Of a stretch of 5,406 nucleotides of DNA, positions 4,928 through 5,406 are shown piece by piece. The stretch is from the NCBI GenBank assembly GCA_002402085.1, contig NVVB01000018.1, positions 51,415 to 56,820 of the forward strand, given 5' to 3'. Positions within the stretch are counted from its first letter, which is position 1, and each line of letters opens with the position of its first letter. A model generated the notes under the pieces. The model was not told the origin of the DNA and did not search any database. It worked only from the letters and a program-made list of their open reading frames with translations. The DNA is from Gammaproteobacteria bacterium (GTDB lineage Bacteria; Pseudomonadota; Gammaproteobacteria; Pseudomonadales; UBA3067). Made by a program: the position numbers and the translations under genes.

Positions 4928-5406
4928 CTACATCGCGCCAATTTCAGCCAAAGAGATCGCTTCACTGCCTGCCACAATAATATGATCTAGAACGTTGATT
5001 TCCACCAATCCGAGCGCTTTTTTCAATTGCTGGGTAACGGCCACATCCGAGTCACTCGGCTCTCGGCACCCCGATGGATGATTATGGGCCAAAATAACCG
5101 CTACTGCGTTGTATTTTAACGCGGCTTTCACCACCTCTCGAACATGCACACTAGCGGCATTAATGGTGCCTTGGAAGATCTCCTCGTAGCAAATCACTTG
5201 GTGCTGATTATCTAAAAACAAACACGCAAACACCTCGCGCTGGTAGTTTCTTAGCCTTGAAATCAAATAGTTACGAGTCGTAGACGAACTATCCATACAG
5301 TCACCGGAACTCAACTTTTCCTTCAGGCTGCGCTGCCCCAATTCGATAGCAGCCTGAATTTGACAATATTTTGCCTTTCCCATTCCGGAAAGCGCGCAAA
5401 AATCCT
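4928..5406 (-). CDS. radC: RadC family JAMM/MPN-domain protein, N-terminus beyond window edge
   Basis: The frame is open to the right edge and reads DFCALSGMGKAKYCQIQAAI from there, so the ATG at 5383 is internal and the gene is cut. About 158 residues of a usual ~220-230 are present. The first part is the end of the helix-hairpin-helix region (G-M-G-K-A-K-Y, then ELGQRSL). The rest is the RadC JAMM/MPN+ metalloprotease-like domain. Counting from that internal Met, the metal-site residues are E50 (in R-E-V-F), H100 and H102 in HNHPSG, S110 and D113, which is H-x-H-x7-S-x-x-D exactly. The C-terminus EAISLAEIGAM is a typical RadC end. The name comes from a radiation-sensitivity allele later assigned to recG, so a repair role is not established and the true function remains uncertain. 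All visible catalytic-type residues are intact. Confidence 0.95.
   Translation of the reverse strand, partial: DFCALSGMGKAKYCQIQAAIELGQRSLKEKLSSGDCMDSSSTTRNYLISRLRNYQREVFACLFLDNQHQVICYEEIFQGTINAASVHVREVVKAALKYNAVAVILAHNHPSGCREPSDSDVAVTQQLKKALGLVEINVLDHIIVAGSEAISLAEIGAM

Overview
The window looks like chromosomal DNA of a gammaproteobacterium with moderate GC content, probably a marine or Pseudomonas-related lineage. The basis is the block radC, rpmB, rpmG in that order on one strand, the short 51-residue cysteine-free bL33 that resembles the Pseudomonas form more than the longer E. coli one, a 280-residue PurU, and a DUF481 outer-membrane protein. This lineage call is inferred from recalled family sequences, not from a search.

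Layout, left to right. Minus strand: the N-terminal part of a DUF2461 protein running off the left edge (1-272), a class I SAM-dependent methyltransferase (388-1164), an intergenic pentanucleotide repeat (ACACA)8 at 1271-1310, formyltetrahydrofolate deformylase purU (1362-2204), and a carboxymuconolactone decarboxylase-family protein (2335-2931). A divergent intergenic region (2932-3217) holds candidate promoters in both directions and two small dyads. Plus strand: a DUF481 outer-membrane protein (3218-3958). A convergent spacer of about 300 bases (3959-4257) has no convincing gene but contains hairpins. Minus strand again: rpmG, rpmB, and radC, whose N-terminus lies beyond the right edge.

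The genes are mostly ordinary housekeeping and accessory functions and form no obvious single pathway. PurU releases formate from 10-formyl-THF, which feeds formate-dependent purine synthesis and balances one-carbon units. bL28 and bL33 are large-subunit ribosomal proteins and are probably co-transcribed. RadC is a JAMM/MPN-domain protein of uncertain role. I found no mobile element, CRISPR array, tRNA or rRNA.

I do not see a clear new multi-gene system. The non-coding signals most worth following are: (1) a possible structured leader RNA between a strong promoter and the rpmB ribosome-binding site; (2) the uninterrupted pentanucleotide repeat upstream of the methyltransferase, which could vary in length; (3) four separate 7-base G/C runs in 5.4 kb, three of them inside genes; and (4) paired dyads in the divergent promoter region.
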